Position numbers and translations under genes: made by a program. Positions 7,395 through 12,574 of a stretch of DNA of 12,574 nucleotides are shown here, in pieces. Source of the stretch: Thermoplasmata archaeon (GTDB lineage Archaea; Thermoplasmatota; Thermoplasmata; Thermoplasmatales; Thermoplasmataceae); contig JAKBGP010000038.1 of the NCBI GenBank assembly GCA_021833045.1, positions 1 to 12,574 of the forward strand. The letters are read 5' to 3'. The notes beneath the pieces are model-generated. The model was given only the letters and a program-made list of their open reading frames with translations, did no database searches and was not told where the DNA came from. Within the stretch, counting starts at the first letter, position 1, and every line of letters begins with the position of its first letter.

Positions 7395-8501
7395 ATGAAT
7401 CTTTACGAGTATATGGGAAAACAGATTTTTAGGAAGTACGGTATTCCAGTACCGGAAAGCTATCTTGTTGAAAAAGAGTCAGACATTAGAAATTTTGAAA
7501 AACCCGTGGTGGTCAAGTCTCAGATCCTTCTTGGAGGAAGAGGCAAATCTGGAGGAATAAAATTTGCCAAGTCCCAGCAGGAACTTAACGATGGTGTAAA
7601 AGAGTTACTTGGAGCTAAAATTAGAGGTCTAACAGTAACAAAGGTTCTGATTGAAGAAATGATTCACATCAAAAAGGAGATGTATGTAAGTATTGCTCTG
7701 GATAGAACAGAAAAAGAGCCAATTCTTATTGCTACAACTCAGGGAGGAGTAGAGATTGAATCAATCCCTCACGATCAACTTTATACAAGACATATAGACC
7801 CAATTCTTGGATATTCTGATTTCATAGGAAGAGAAGCTGTAGCGTTCATGAAACTGGATCCTGATATAGCTAAACAGTTTATGTCTATTTTGAAAACACT
7901 TTATAAAATATGGGTCGAAGAAGATTGTGAACTGGTAGAAATAAATCCTCTCGTCATAACCGAAGAAGGAAAGCTTATAGCTGCAGACTCGAAGGTTGTT
8001 GTTGACAGTGATTCAGTATACAGGCACAAGGAGTTTGAAGTAGTTGATCCAGAGAAGACACCACTGGAATTAGAAGCTTCCCAGAAAGGCTATGCGTTTA
8101 TTGAACTTGATGGGAATATTGGAGTAATTGCAAATGGTGCCGGATTAACAATGGCAACTCTTGATGCATTAACTCTTCACAAGGGAAAACCAAGAAATTT
8201 CCTTGATCTCGGAGGAACGGATAATTCAGATATAGTTGCAAATGCCTTCGATCTTGTGCTTAAGGCGAAACCAAAGGCAATACTGGTCAATATATTTGGT
8301 GGGGTCACTAAATGTGACACAGTGGCAAATGGTATAGTAATGGCAAAGAATAAGCTCTCAATAACACAGCCAATTGTTGTTAGATTGAGTGGTGTAAGGG
8401 ATGATGAAGGACGGAAAATACTAAAGGATAGTAATATAGATTCATTCCCCACAATGATGGAAGCAATAGAGAGAGTTGTAAAGTTAGCAGGAGGTAATTA
8501 A
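7395..8501 (+). CDS. sucC: Succinate-CoA ligase, beta subunit
   Basis: Beta subunit of succinyl-CoA synthetase, which interconverts succinyl-CoA plus NDP and succinate plus NTP in the citric acid cycle. The 368 residues are slightly shorter than the roughly 388 of E. coli SucC. The N-terminus MNLYEYMGKQIFRKYGIPVP is the classical family start. The ATP-grasp part has GGRGKSGG (47-54), IEEM (86-89), and CELVEINPLV (178-187) with metal-binding acidic residues. The C-terminal CoA-ligase domain has NGAGLTMATLD (247-257), FLDLGGTDN (269-277) and VNIFGGVTKCD (298-308), the loop that meets the phosphohistidine of the alpha subunit. It ends one base before the sucD ATG. VRLSGVRDDEGR (329-340) replaces the commoner VRLEGTN version of that loop, a mild variation. 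The preferred nucleotide cannot be read from sequence. Confidence 0.96.
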   Translation: MNLYEYMGKQIFRKYGIPVPESYLVEKESDIRNFEKPVVVKSQILLGGRGKSGGIKFAKSQQELNDGVKELLGAKIRGLTVTKVLIEEMIHIKKEMYVSIALDRTEKEPILIATTQGGVEIESIPHDQLYTRHIDPILGYSDFIGREAVAFMKLDPDIAKQFMSILKTLYKIWVEEDCELVEINPLVITEEGKLIAADSKVVVDSDSVYRHKEFEVVDPEKTPLELEASQKGYAFIELDGNIGVIANGAGLTMATLDALTLHKGKPRNFLDLGGTDNSDIVANAFDLVLKAKPKAILVNIFGGVTKCDTVANGIVMAKNKLSITQPIVVRLSGVRDDEGRKILKDSNIDSFPTMMEAIERVVKLAGGN

Positions 8502-8502
8502 A

Positions 8503-9360
8503 ATGAGCGTTTATGTTGATGAGAATACAAAAGTAATTGTTCAGGGAATAACAGGGCATCAGGGTGCATTTCATGCTGGAGAAATGCTCGCATTTGGAAC
8601 AAAGGTAGTTGCTGGCGTTTCCCCCGGAAAGGCTGGAACTAAGTTCATGGACAGGGTTCCCATAGTTGGCTCAGTCAGGGATGCAATGGAATTTAAGCCA
8701 GATGCTACCATGATCAGCGTGCCTGCTCCATTTGTAAAGGATGCGGCTTTCGAGGCAATCGACTCAGGGATCAATTTCATTTACATACTAACAGAACATG
8801 TGCCCTTCCACGACTCAATGGAAATAGTGCACAATGCAAGGAGAAAGGGTGCAGTTGTAATAGGACCAAATGGACCTGGAATCACAGCCGTTGGTAAATG
8901 CAAAATTGGAATCATGCCAAATAAAATATTCAGAAAAGGTAACATTGGAATAGCGTCAAGAAGTGGAACACTAACCTATGAAATTGTTGATGCTGTTACA
9001 AAGAGTGGAATGGGGGAAAGCACAGTCATAGGGCTTGGTGGAGATCCTGTAGTAGGCCTTAATTACATAGATATACTGAAACAGTATGAAAAGGACCCAG
9101 ACACTGAAAAAATCGTTCTTGTGGGTGAAATAGGTGGCAGTAATGAAGAGCTTGCAGCCCAGTATATAAAAAAGCACATCACAAAGAAGGTTGTGGCATA
9201 CATAACAGGAAGAAGTGCACCACCAGGAAAGAGAATGGGTCATGCAGGAGCCATTATAGAAAAGGGAGTTGGAACTGCAGAATCTAAGATTAAAGCTTTC
9301 AATGCAGCTGGAGTAAAGGTTGCCGAGTACCCAACAGATGTACCATCACTTCTGGAGTGA
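8503..9360 (+). CDS. sucD: Succinate-CoA ligase, alpha subunit
   Basis: Alpha subunit of succinyl-CoA synthetase; it binds CoA and carries the phosphorylated histidine. At 285 residues it is normal length. The N-terminal CoA-binding Rossmann domain shows VIVQGITGHQGAFH (11-24), GVSPGKAG (38-45), SVPAPF (72-77) and ITEHVPFHD. The ligase domain shows GPNGPGITAVGKCKIGIMP (121-139), SRSGTLTYE (152-160), IGLGGDPVVG and the phosphorylation-site segment GKRMGHAGAII with His247. It begins one base after the sucC stop, with GGAGG at 8490-8494 eight bases upstream, so it is translationally coupled. GPNGPG replaces the usual GPNTPG or GPNCPG, a small change next to the active site. Confidence 0.96.
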   Translation: MSVYVDENTKVIVQGITGHQGAFHAGEMLAFGTKVVAGVSPGKAGTKFMDRVPIVGSVRDAMEFKPDATMISVPAPFVKDAAFEAIDSGINFIYILTEHVPFHDSMEIVHNARRKGAVVIGPNGPGITAVGKCKIGIMPNKIFRKGNIGIASRSGTLTYEIVDAVTKSGMGESTVIGLGGDPVVGLNYIDILKQYEKDPDTEKIVLVGEIGGSNEELAAQYIKKHITKKVVAYITGRSAPPGKRMGHAGAIIEKGVGTAESKIKAFNAAGVKVAEYPTDVPSLLE

Positions 9361-9365
9361 TTCCT

Positions 9366-10283
9366 ATGATTAAAAAAGATTTGGTATCAATTCTTGATAT
9401 CAGGAATGACTTTAGCGAGATAGTAAATATGGGGTTAAAGTTCAAGAGATCAAGATACCAGACCAGCCCATTGGTTGAAGGCCGATCCATGGGGATGATA
9501 TTCGAAAAATCAAGTACAAGAACTAGAGTTTCTCTTGAAACAGCAATGTACCAACTTGGGGGAAATGCACTTTACCTTAACCCCTCAGATATGCAAATGG
9601 GCAGAGGTGAAACGGTAGAAGACACTTCACGAGTTCTATCAGGAATGCTTGATATCATTACTTACAGAGCTTTCAGTCATGAAAACGTGGTTAAACTTGC
9701 AAAATACTCTTCGGTTCCTGTTATAAATGCATTAGACAACCAGGAGCATCCACTACAGATGATAGCAGATTTTATGACCATAGCCGAAAAGAAAGGAGAA
9801 TTTCAGGGAAAGAAGTTTTCATACGTTGGTGATGGGAACAATATGGTAAATTCACTAGTGCTTACCTGCGCAATGACTGGAATGGATATTTCCATAGGCA
9901 CTCCTAAAAATCATATACCTGATCAGTCATTCATAGAAAAGGCAAAAAAAATAGCAAGGGAAACTGGCAGTACTGTTACATTGACCGATAAACCCGCGGA
10001 AGCCGTGGAATCTGCGGATATAATATATACAGATGTGTGGGTTTCAATGGGAGAGGAAAAGCAGAGGGAAGAGAAGGAAAAGGATCTTAGGCCATTTCAG
10101 GTTAACAGTGAACTTGTAAAAAATGCAAAAAAAGATTACATCTTTATGCACTGTCTTCCTGCTCACAGGGGACTTGAAGTAACAGACGAAGTCGCAGATA
10201 GCATCAACAGTGTAATTTTCCAGGAAGCTGAAAACAGGCTGCATAGTGCAAAAGCAGCAATTGTTTACCTTTTAAGCAATTAA
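9366..10283 (+). CDS. argF: Ornithine carbamoyltransferase
   Basis: Transfers the carbamoyl group of carbamoyl phosphate to ornithine, giving citrulline; cytosolic, arginine biosynthesis or, reversed, arginine catabolism. From the ATG at 9366 it has 305 residues. The carbamoyl-phosphate loop STRTR is at 50-54, MGRGETVEDT at 78-87, EHPLQ at 127-131, VGDGNNMVNS at 154-163, the ornithine-side DVWVSMGEE at 223-231 (SMG loop) and HCLPAHRGLEV at 262-272. The SMG and HCLP motifs separate it from aspartate carbamoyltransferase. A GTG at 9357 overlapping the sucD stop would add three residues. I prefer the ATG because GGAG at 9354-9357 lies eight bases before it and would be part of the GTG otherwise. 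Overlap or near-overlap with sucD places it in the same transcript, an uncommon pairing. Confidence 0.95.
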   Translation: MIKKDLVSILDIRNDFSEIVNMGLKFKRSRYQTSPLVEGRSMGMIFEKSSTRTRVSLETAMYQLGGNALYLNPSDMQMGRGETVEDTSRVLSGMLDIITYRAFSHENVVKLAKYSSVPVINALDNQEHPLQMIADFMTIAEKKGEFQGKKFSYVGDGNNMVNSLVLTCAMTGMDISIGTPKNHIPDQSFIEKAKKIARETGSTVTLTDKPAEAVESADIIYTDVWVSMGEEKQREEKEKDLRPFQVNSELVKNAKKDYIFMHCLPAHRGLEVTDEVADSINSVIFQEAENRLHSAKAAIVYLLSN

Positions 10284-10294
10284 AAGGAAACATA

Positions 10295-10306
10295 ATTTTT
10301 TATACA
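10295..10306 (+). promoter_or_regulatory. Putative TATA box giving a leaderless hydrolase mRNA
   Basis: ATTTTTTATACA is centred about 25 bases before the ATG at 10326, which would start the transcript at or next to the ATG. No Shine-Dalgarno sequence precedes that ATG. The T-run here and at 10307-10312 may also end the argF transcript. Confidence 0.45.
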
Positions 10307-10325
10307 ATTTTTAGCATTAAAGAGT

Positions 10326-11117
10326 ATGGCGGAATTAACAGAGTCTATGAAAAAGTTCAGTATTGAAAATGATCTGAAGTTAGATTACTTAGAAATTAAA
10401 TCGGAAGGAAGCAGGGGAAAAATAATGGTAGTCTCGGAGATATGGGGACTCACAGCATTTATTAAATCTTTTAGCAGGAAACTGGCAATGGAAGGATACG
10501 ACGTTATTGCACCTGACTTATATTCAAGACCAGAAGACAAGAAGGTATTTACCGAAGAGAACATAATGGATGCCATGCGTCCTTTGTGGTCGCTTCCTCC
10601 AGAAAAAAGAAGAGATCCTGAGGCAATAAAAGAGGTAATGGGAAAATTGTCTCCAGTTGGAAAACAGATTTTTGAGTTTGTCTCAGAAAAAAGAGAGCTA
10701 ATGGAAAAGAGAATGCTTTCCGATCTTTCCAAATTATACGAACAGGAGATGAAAGGTGTTAGTAAGAAAGGAATAATTGGGTTCTGCATGGGCGGGGGTC
10801 TTGCCTTTCAGCTTTCAACATCAAAAGCATTCGAAGCTTCAGTTATATTCTATGGTGCAAGTCCAAGAAATCTGGATGAAATGGAACACATAAAGGGAGC
10901 TGTGTTTGGAATCTATGCAGGCGAGGACAGTGGTATAAATGCAACTCTGCCTCAGGTCATGGAAAGAGTTGTAAAATACAAGACTGATTTCGAAATGAAG
11001 CTTTACCCTGGTACCTATCATGCCTTTTTCAACGACACTGGAATGAGTTATAATAAGGAGGCATCACAAGATGCATGGGAAAAAGTGAAATATTTCTACA
11101 GGAGGTATATGAAATGA
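10326..11117 (+). CDS. Dienelactone hydrolase family protein
   Basis: An alpha/beta hydrolase of the dienelactone hydrolase (DLH, carboxymethylenebutenolidase) family, cytosolic, cleaving an ester or lactone bond of unknown identity; 263 residues. The family landmarks are SEIWGL with Glu38, EGYDVIAPDLY (56-66), the cysteine nucleophile elbow GFCMGG with Cys154, the acid YAGEDSG with Asp201, and the histidine in YPGTYHAFFND (His232). The Cys-Asp-His triad is therefore complete. Between residues 70 and 148 lies a long charged helical insertion (PPEKRRDPEAIKEVM; EKRELMEKRM), making the protein longer than the roughly 236 residues of classical DLH. This probably forms a lid over the active site. 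Its own promoter precedes it, and a 43-codon gene overlaps its stop. The substrate is not inferable. Confidence 0.9.
   Translation: MAELTESMKKFSIENDLKLDYLEIKSEGSRGKIMVVSEIWGLTAFIKSFSRKLAMEGYDVIAPDLYSRPEDKKVFTEENIMDAMRPLWSLPPEKRRDPEAIKEVMGKLSPVGKQIFEFVSEKRELMEKRMLSDLSKLYEQEMKGVSKKGIIGFCMGGGLAFQLSTSKAFEASVIFYGASPRNLDEMEHIKGAVFGIYAGEDSGINATLPQVMERVVKYKTDFEMKLYPGTYHAFFNDTGMSYNKEASQDAWEKVKYFYRRYMK
11101..11105 (+). promoter_or_regulatory. Shine-Dalgarno site for the 43-codon gene
   Basis: GGAGG (extending to GGAGGT) inside the last codons of the hydrolase gene, eight bases before the ATG at 11114. This is the chief evidence that the small reading frame is translated. Confidence 0.6.
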
Positions 11118-11245
11118 GTGAAATTAAACAGGAAGAGGAAGGCATATTTGATGGTTGTTTCTATGTATGGGTAGATGTAACCAAGAAATACATGTCAGAT
11201 AAGGGAAAGACATTCAATGATTATAAGAAACTTGAAAAGGTTTGA
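11114..11245 (+). CDS. Small 43-aa protein of unknown function, coupled to the hydrolase
   Basis: I do not recognise this protein. It is MSEIKQEEEGIFDGCFYVWVDV followed by a lysine-rich half (TKKYMSDKGKTFNDYKKLEKV). Its ATG overlaps the hydrolase stop in an ATGA junction and has a GGAGG site eight bases upstream, the same arrangement as the well-supported DUF35 and sucD starts in this window. The frame is open from the overlap to a TGA just 8 bases short of the convergent methyltransferase stop. There is one cysteine, an aromatic patch (FYVW), an acidic N-terminus and a basic C-terminus, but no membrane segment. It could be a small partner or regulator of the hydrolase; that is inferred from position only. 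Without conservation data, a chance frame cannot be fully excluded. Confidence 0.65.
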   Translation: MSEIKQEEEGIFDGCFYVWVDVTKKYMSDKGKTFNDYKKLEKV

Positions 11246-11253
11246 GACTTCCT

Positions 11254-11856
11254 CTATTCCAGCCTTTTTGCATATAAGAACAAAACATCAATAGATACCC
11301 GATCTTTTTCGTGGTGGCTGTATGTTCTAGGAATGATAAGTTTCTTTCTGCTATACGAAAGAACTGTTGCACGCCCCTTCAGGAAATTAAGAACGAAATC
11401 TTTCACTTTCCAGTTATGAATTAGATAAATGAAATCACCAATTTTGAATATTTTCTCAAGGAAGGGCAGATCCGAATCTCTTATAACCGAGCCAAAAGGT
11501 GTGTTACAAAACACTGTGTCCCAGTGGCCATTTATATTCCTTATATCATCAGTTAATATTTCAACATTTTTGAAACCGCTTAGGTTTTTATGAAGTACTC
11601 CCTCCTGATCTTTATCAATTTCCAGTGCAGTAACCAATCTTGCACCAAAATAAATAGAACCATATGAAAAGATCCCATTGCCACTGCCAGCGTCCATAAC
11701 TGTTCTTTCCTTTATGTTTCCGTTTATGAATGCAAGGTTTAAAATTTCTGAAGCTAGCACAGAATCGGTTGAATACTGCTCAAGTTCATTCTTTGGGTTA
11801 CTTATTGGTTGCAGTTTTGATAATCGTATTTCCAAATCCTTTTTAGAAAGTTTCAA
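11254..11856 (-). CDS. METTL5-like RNA N6-adenine methyltransferase
   Basis: A 200-residue SAM-dependent methyltransferase resembling METTL5 and its archaeal relatives, which methylate an adenine of small-subunit rRNA. The N-terminal stretch KKDLEIRLSKLQ...PKNELEQYSTDS aligns with the METTL5 start that ends in LEQYPT. Motif I is DAGSGNG (55-61), the acidic end of the next strand is ALEIDKD (77-83), and the catalytic motif is NTPFG (118-122) where NPPFG is usual. A METTL5-type HN-K segment and a basic C-terminal strand follow (SYSRKKLIIPRTYSHHEKDRVSIDVLFLY). The start codon is TTG (11856-11854), overlapping the TGA of the 105-aa gene; no in-frame ATG exists near the conserved N-terminus, and a weak AGGG precedes it. 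Start choice rests on homology. Target rRNA is inferred from family. Confidence 0.85.
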   Translation of the reverse strand: MKLSKKDLEIRLSKLQPISNPKNELEQYSTDSVLASEILNLAFINGNIKERTVMDAGSGNGIFSYGSIYFGARLVTALEIDKDQEGVLHKNLSGFKNVEILTDDIRNINGHWDTVFCNTPFGSVIRDSDLPFLEKIFKIGDFIYLIHNWKVKDFVLNFLKGRATVLSYSRKKLIIPRTYSHHEKDRVSIDVLFLYAKRLE

Positions 11857-12170
11857 TCTTCCCTGCTCTTTCCGCCAATCGCCATCTTGATTACATCAAC
11901 GGCAACTTTCTTTGAAGTCTCTCTTGACATGCCTCTTGATCGTAATATATCCTCAATCTTTCGTATGGCCCTTTGCTTTTTCCATGTTCCCTCTTCATGA
12001 GCAGCAAGGACTATATATCTGGCTATCTCCCTATCTACATCGATCCCAAATCTTTCTCTTATTTTAATCTGCCAAATCGGTATTAGAATATCTGGAATAT
12101 TCCTCAAGTTATTGCTCTCTCTTCTTTGAGCTATAATTTTATTTGGATCTTTCCTTTTAACCGAAGGCAT
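11853..12170 (-). CDS. Conserved-looking basic 105-aa protein of unknown function
   Basis: I do not recognise a family. The N-terminus is basic (MPSVKRKDPNK, then IIAQRRESNN). A predicted helical body follows (IPIWQIKIRERFGIDVDREIARYIVLAAHEEG), then KKQRAIRKIEDILRSRG and RETSKKVAVDVIKMAIGGK. The charge and helix content suggest a nucleic-acid or ribosome-associated protein. No cysteine, zinc site or membrane segment is visible. It is the first gene of a two-gene operon; its TGA overlaps the TTG start of the METTL5-like gene, which implies coupled synthesis and perhaps related work on rRNA. The ATG at 12170 has no Shine-Dalgarno site but has a TATA-like element about 26 bases upstream, so the mRNA may be leaderless. 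An archaeal RNase P Rpr2-like protein was considered, but its zinc-binding cysteines are absent. Confidence 0.8.
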   Translation of the reverse strand: MPSVKRKDPNKIIAQRRESNNLRNIPDILIPIWQIKIRERFGIDVDREIARYIVLAAHEEGTWKKQRAIRKIEDILRSRGMSRETSKKVAVDVIKMAIGGKSRED

Positions 12171-12179
12171 ATTGCATGA

Positions 12180-12200
12180 TTAATAATTAATAATTAAATT
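12180..12200. repeat. AT-only 7-bp tandem repeat in a promoter
   Basis: TTAATAA (12180-12186), TTAATAA (12187-12193), then the degenerate TTAAATT (12194-12200). It occupies exactly the upstream region of the 105-aa gene, including the position expected for its TATA box. It may be simple AT-rich slippage rather than a regulator site. Confidence 0.5.
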
Positions 12201-12202
12201 TA
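12190..12202 (-). promoter_or_regulatory. Putative TATA element of the 105-aa/METTL5-like operon
   Basis: On the minus strand AAATTTAATTA is centred about 26 bases before the ATG at 12170, implying a leaderless transcript. It lies within the AT-only tandem repeat, so the box itself is hard to delimit. Confidence 0.35.
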
Positions 12203-12221
12203 TTTTTATTGAGGTGTTTTA

Positions 12222-12437
12222 TTAAATTGGTACAATTCTTACTACGTTGCTTCCCCTGATTATTACTGTTCCAAGTTTTCTGTTAAGTTCTTCTCCTGTT
12301 TCCTCAACAGACCCCATGACCATATTCATGTACTCGTCGTATCCTGTCAATACGCCTTCCAATGTCCTGTTATCCTTTAGCAATAACGATACTTTTTTGT
12401 TCAAATTCTCTTCCAATATTTTCATCGGTACTATCAT
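12222..12437 (-). CDS. LSm (Sm-like archaeal) RNA-binding protein
   Basis: A small archaeal Sm-like protein (SmAP1 type) that forms a ring, usually of seven subunits, and binds U-rich RNA. The Sm1 motif is LNKKVSLLLKDNRTLEGVL with YDEYMNMVMG, and the Sm2 motif is KLGTVIIRGSNVVRIVP, including the IRG signature that contacts RNA. It is about 71 residues, normal length. Two close starts exist: an ATG at 12443 and one at 12437. I choose 12437 because GAGGG (12448-12444) lies six bases before it but directly abuts the 12443 codon. The upstream gene stops at 12447, so the two are probably co-transcribed. Many archaea place a ribosomal protein L37e gene just after this one; here a separate operon with its own promoter follows. 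Confidence 0.93.
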   Translation of the reverse strand: MIVPMKILEENLNKKVSLLLKDNRTLEGVLTGYDEYMNMVMGSVEETGEELNRKLGTVIIRGSNVVRIVPI

Positions 12438-12446
12438 TTTCATCCC

Positions 12447-12574
12447 TCAGTTATATTCCTCGCTGTCAATATCTTCCTTCCTCATTATGAACTGTATTAG
12501 TCCCCTAATGACGTCTTTCATGTCGTCAACCTCCTTCCTCAAACTCACAATATCCTTGTTTAGTTTTTCGATAT
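12447..12574 (-). CDS. C-terminal tail of an unknown protein, coiled-coil (partial)
   Basis: The last 41 codons of a gene entering from the right edge, ending EEYN then TGA at 12449-12447. The visible part has heptad-like spacing of hydrophobic residues (I-EKL-NKDIVSL-RKEVDDM-KDVI-RGLI), so it probably forms an amphipathic helix or coiled coil, and then an acidic tail (RKEDIDSEEYN). The stop lies ten bases before the preferred LSm start, suggesting co-transcription. I cannot name a family from this fragment. A start inside the window (an internal ATG) would leave only about 24 residues, so a truncated longer gene is more likely. Confidence 0.6.
   Translation of the reverse strand, partial: IEKLNKDIVSLRKEVDDMKDVIRGLIQFIMRKEDIDSEEYN

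Noticed and set aside
10385..10789. Minus-strand 134-codon open frame inside the hydrolase gene
   Set aside because: Antisense shadow of a gene with a complete Cys-Asp-His triad; no promoter or ribosome site.
11853..12170. 105-aa protein as RNase P component 4 (Rpr2/Rpp21)
   Set aside because: The zinc-binding CxxC pairs and C-terminal ribbon of that family are missing.

Overview
The window looks like chromosomal DNA from an archaeon, most likely of the Thermoplasmatales group (the Thermoplasma, Ferroplasma and Cuniculiplasma type). The signs are a group II chaperonin very close to Thermoplasma thermosome, an archaeal LSm protein, a METTL5-like methyltransferase, a thiolase/DUF35 pair, AT-rich DNA with many AGA/AGG and ATA codons, and archaeal TATA-type promoters. 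Some promoters lie so close to the start codon that the mRNA would be leaderless or nearly so. The genus is inferred from recalled sequence resemblance, not from a search.

Layout. Positions 1-1893 (minus strand) hold the start of a sugar-type ABC transporter operon: a membrane-anchored solute-binding protein with 14 N-glycosylation sequons, then a MalF-like permease that runs off the left edge. A divergent promoter region (1894-2060) separates it from a plus-strand operon (2061-5309) of a thiolase-superfamily protein, its DUF35 zinc-ribbon/OB-fold partner, and a tandem two-domain ThyX-like protein. Next is a monocistronic thermosome gene (5513-7153) with its own promoter and strong Shine-Dalgarno site. 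Positions 7395-10283 hold sucC-sucD-argF, tightly coupled: succinyl-CoA synthetase, then ornithine carbamoyltransferase. A likely leaderless dienelactone-hydrolase-family gene (10326-11117) overlaps a 43-codon gene (11114-11245). The right end (11254-12574) is all minus strand: the tail of an unknown coiled-coil gene, LSm, an unrecognised basic 105-aa protein, and a METTL5-like rRNA methyltransferase with a TTG start.

Most of the region is housekeeping: energy metabolism, protein folding, nucleotide and arginine metabolism, RNA handling. I see no CRISPR array, insertion sequence, tRNA, rRNA or prophage gene. The points most worth a second look are: (1) the thiolase-like protein has glycine where the nucleophilic cysteine belongs but keeps a DUF35 partner; (2) the ThyX-like protein splits the family signature between its two halves, the dUMP-side residues in the first and the RHR residues in the second; (3) a 43-aa gene coupled to the hydrolase; and (4) an unrecognised 105-aa basic protein coupled to the methyltransferase.
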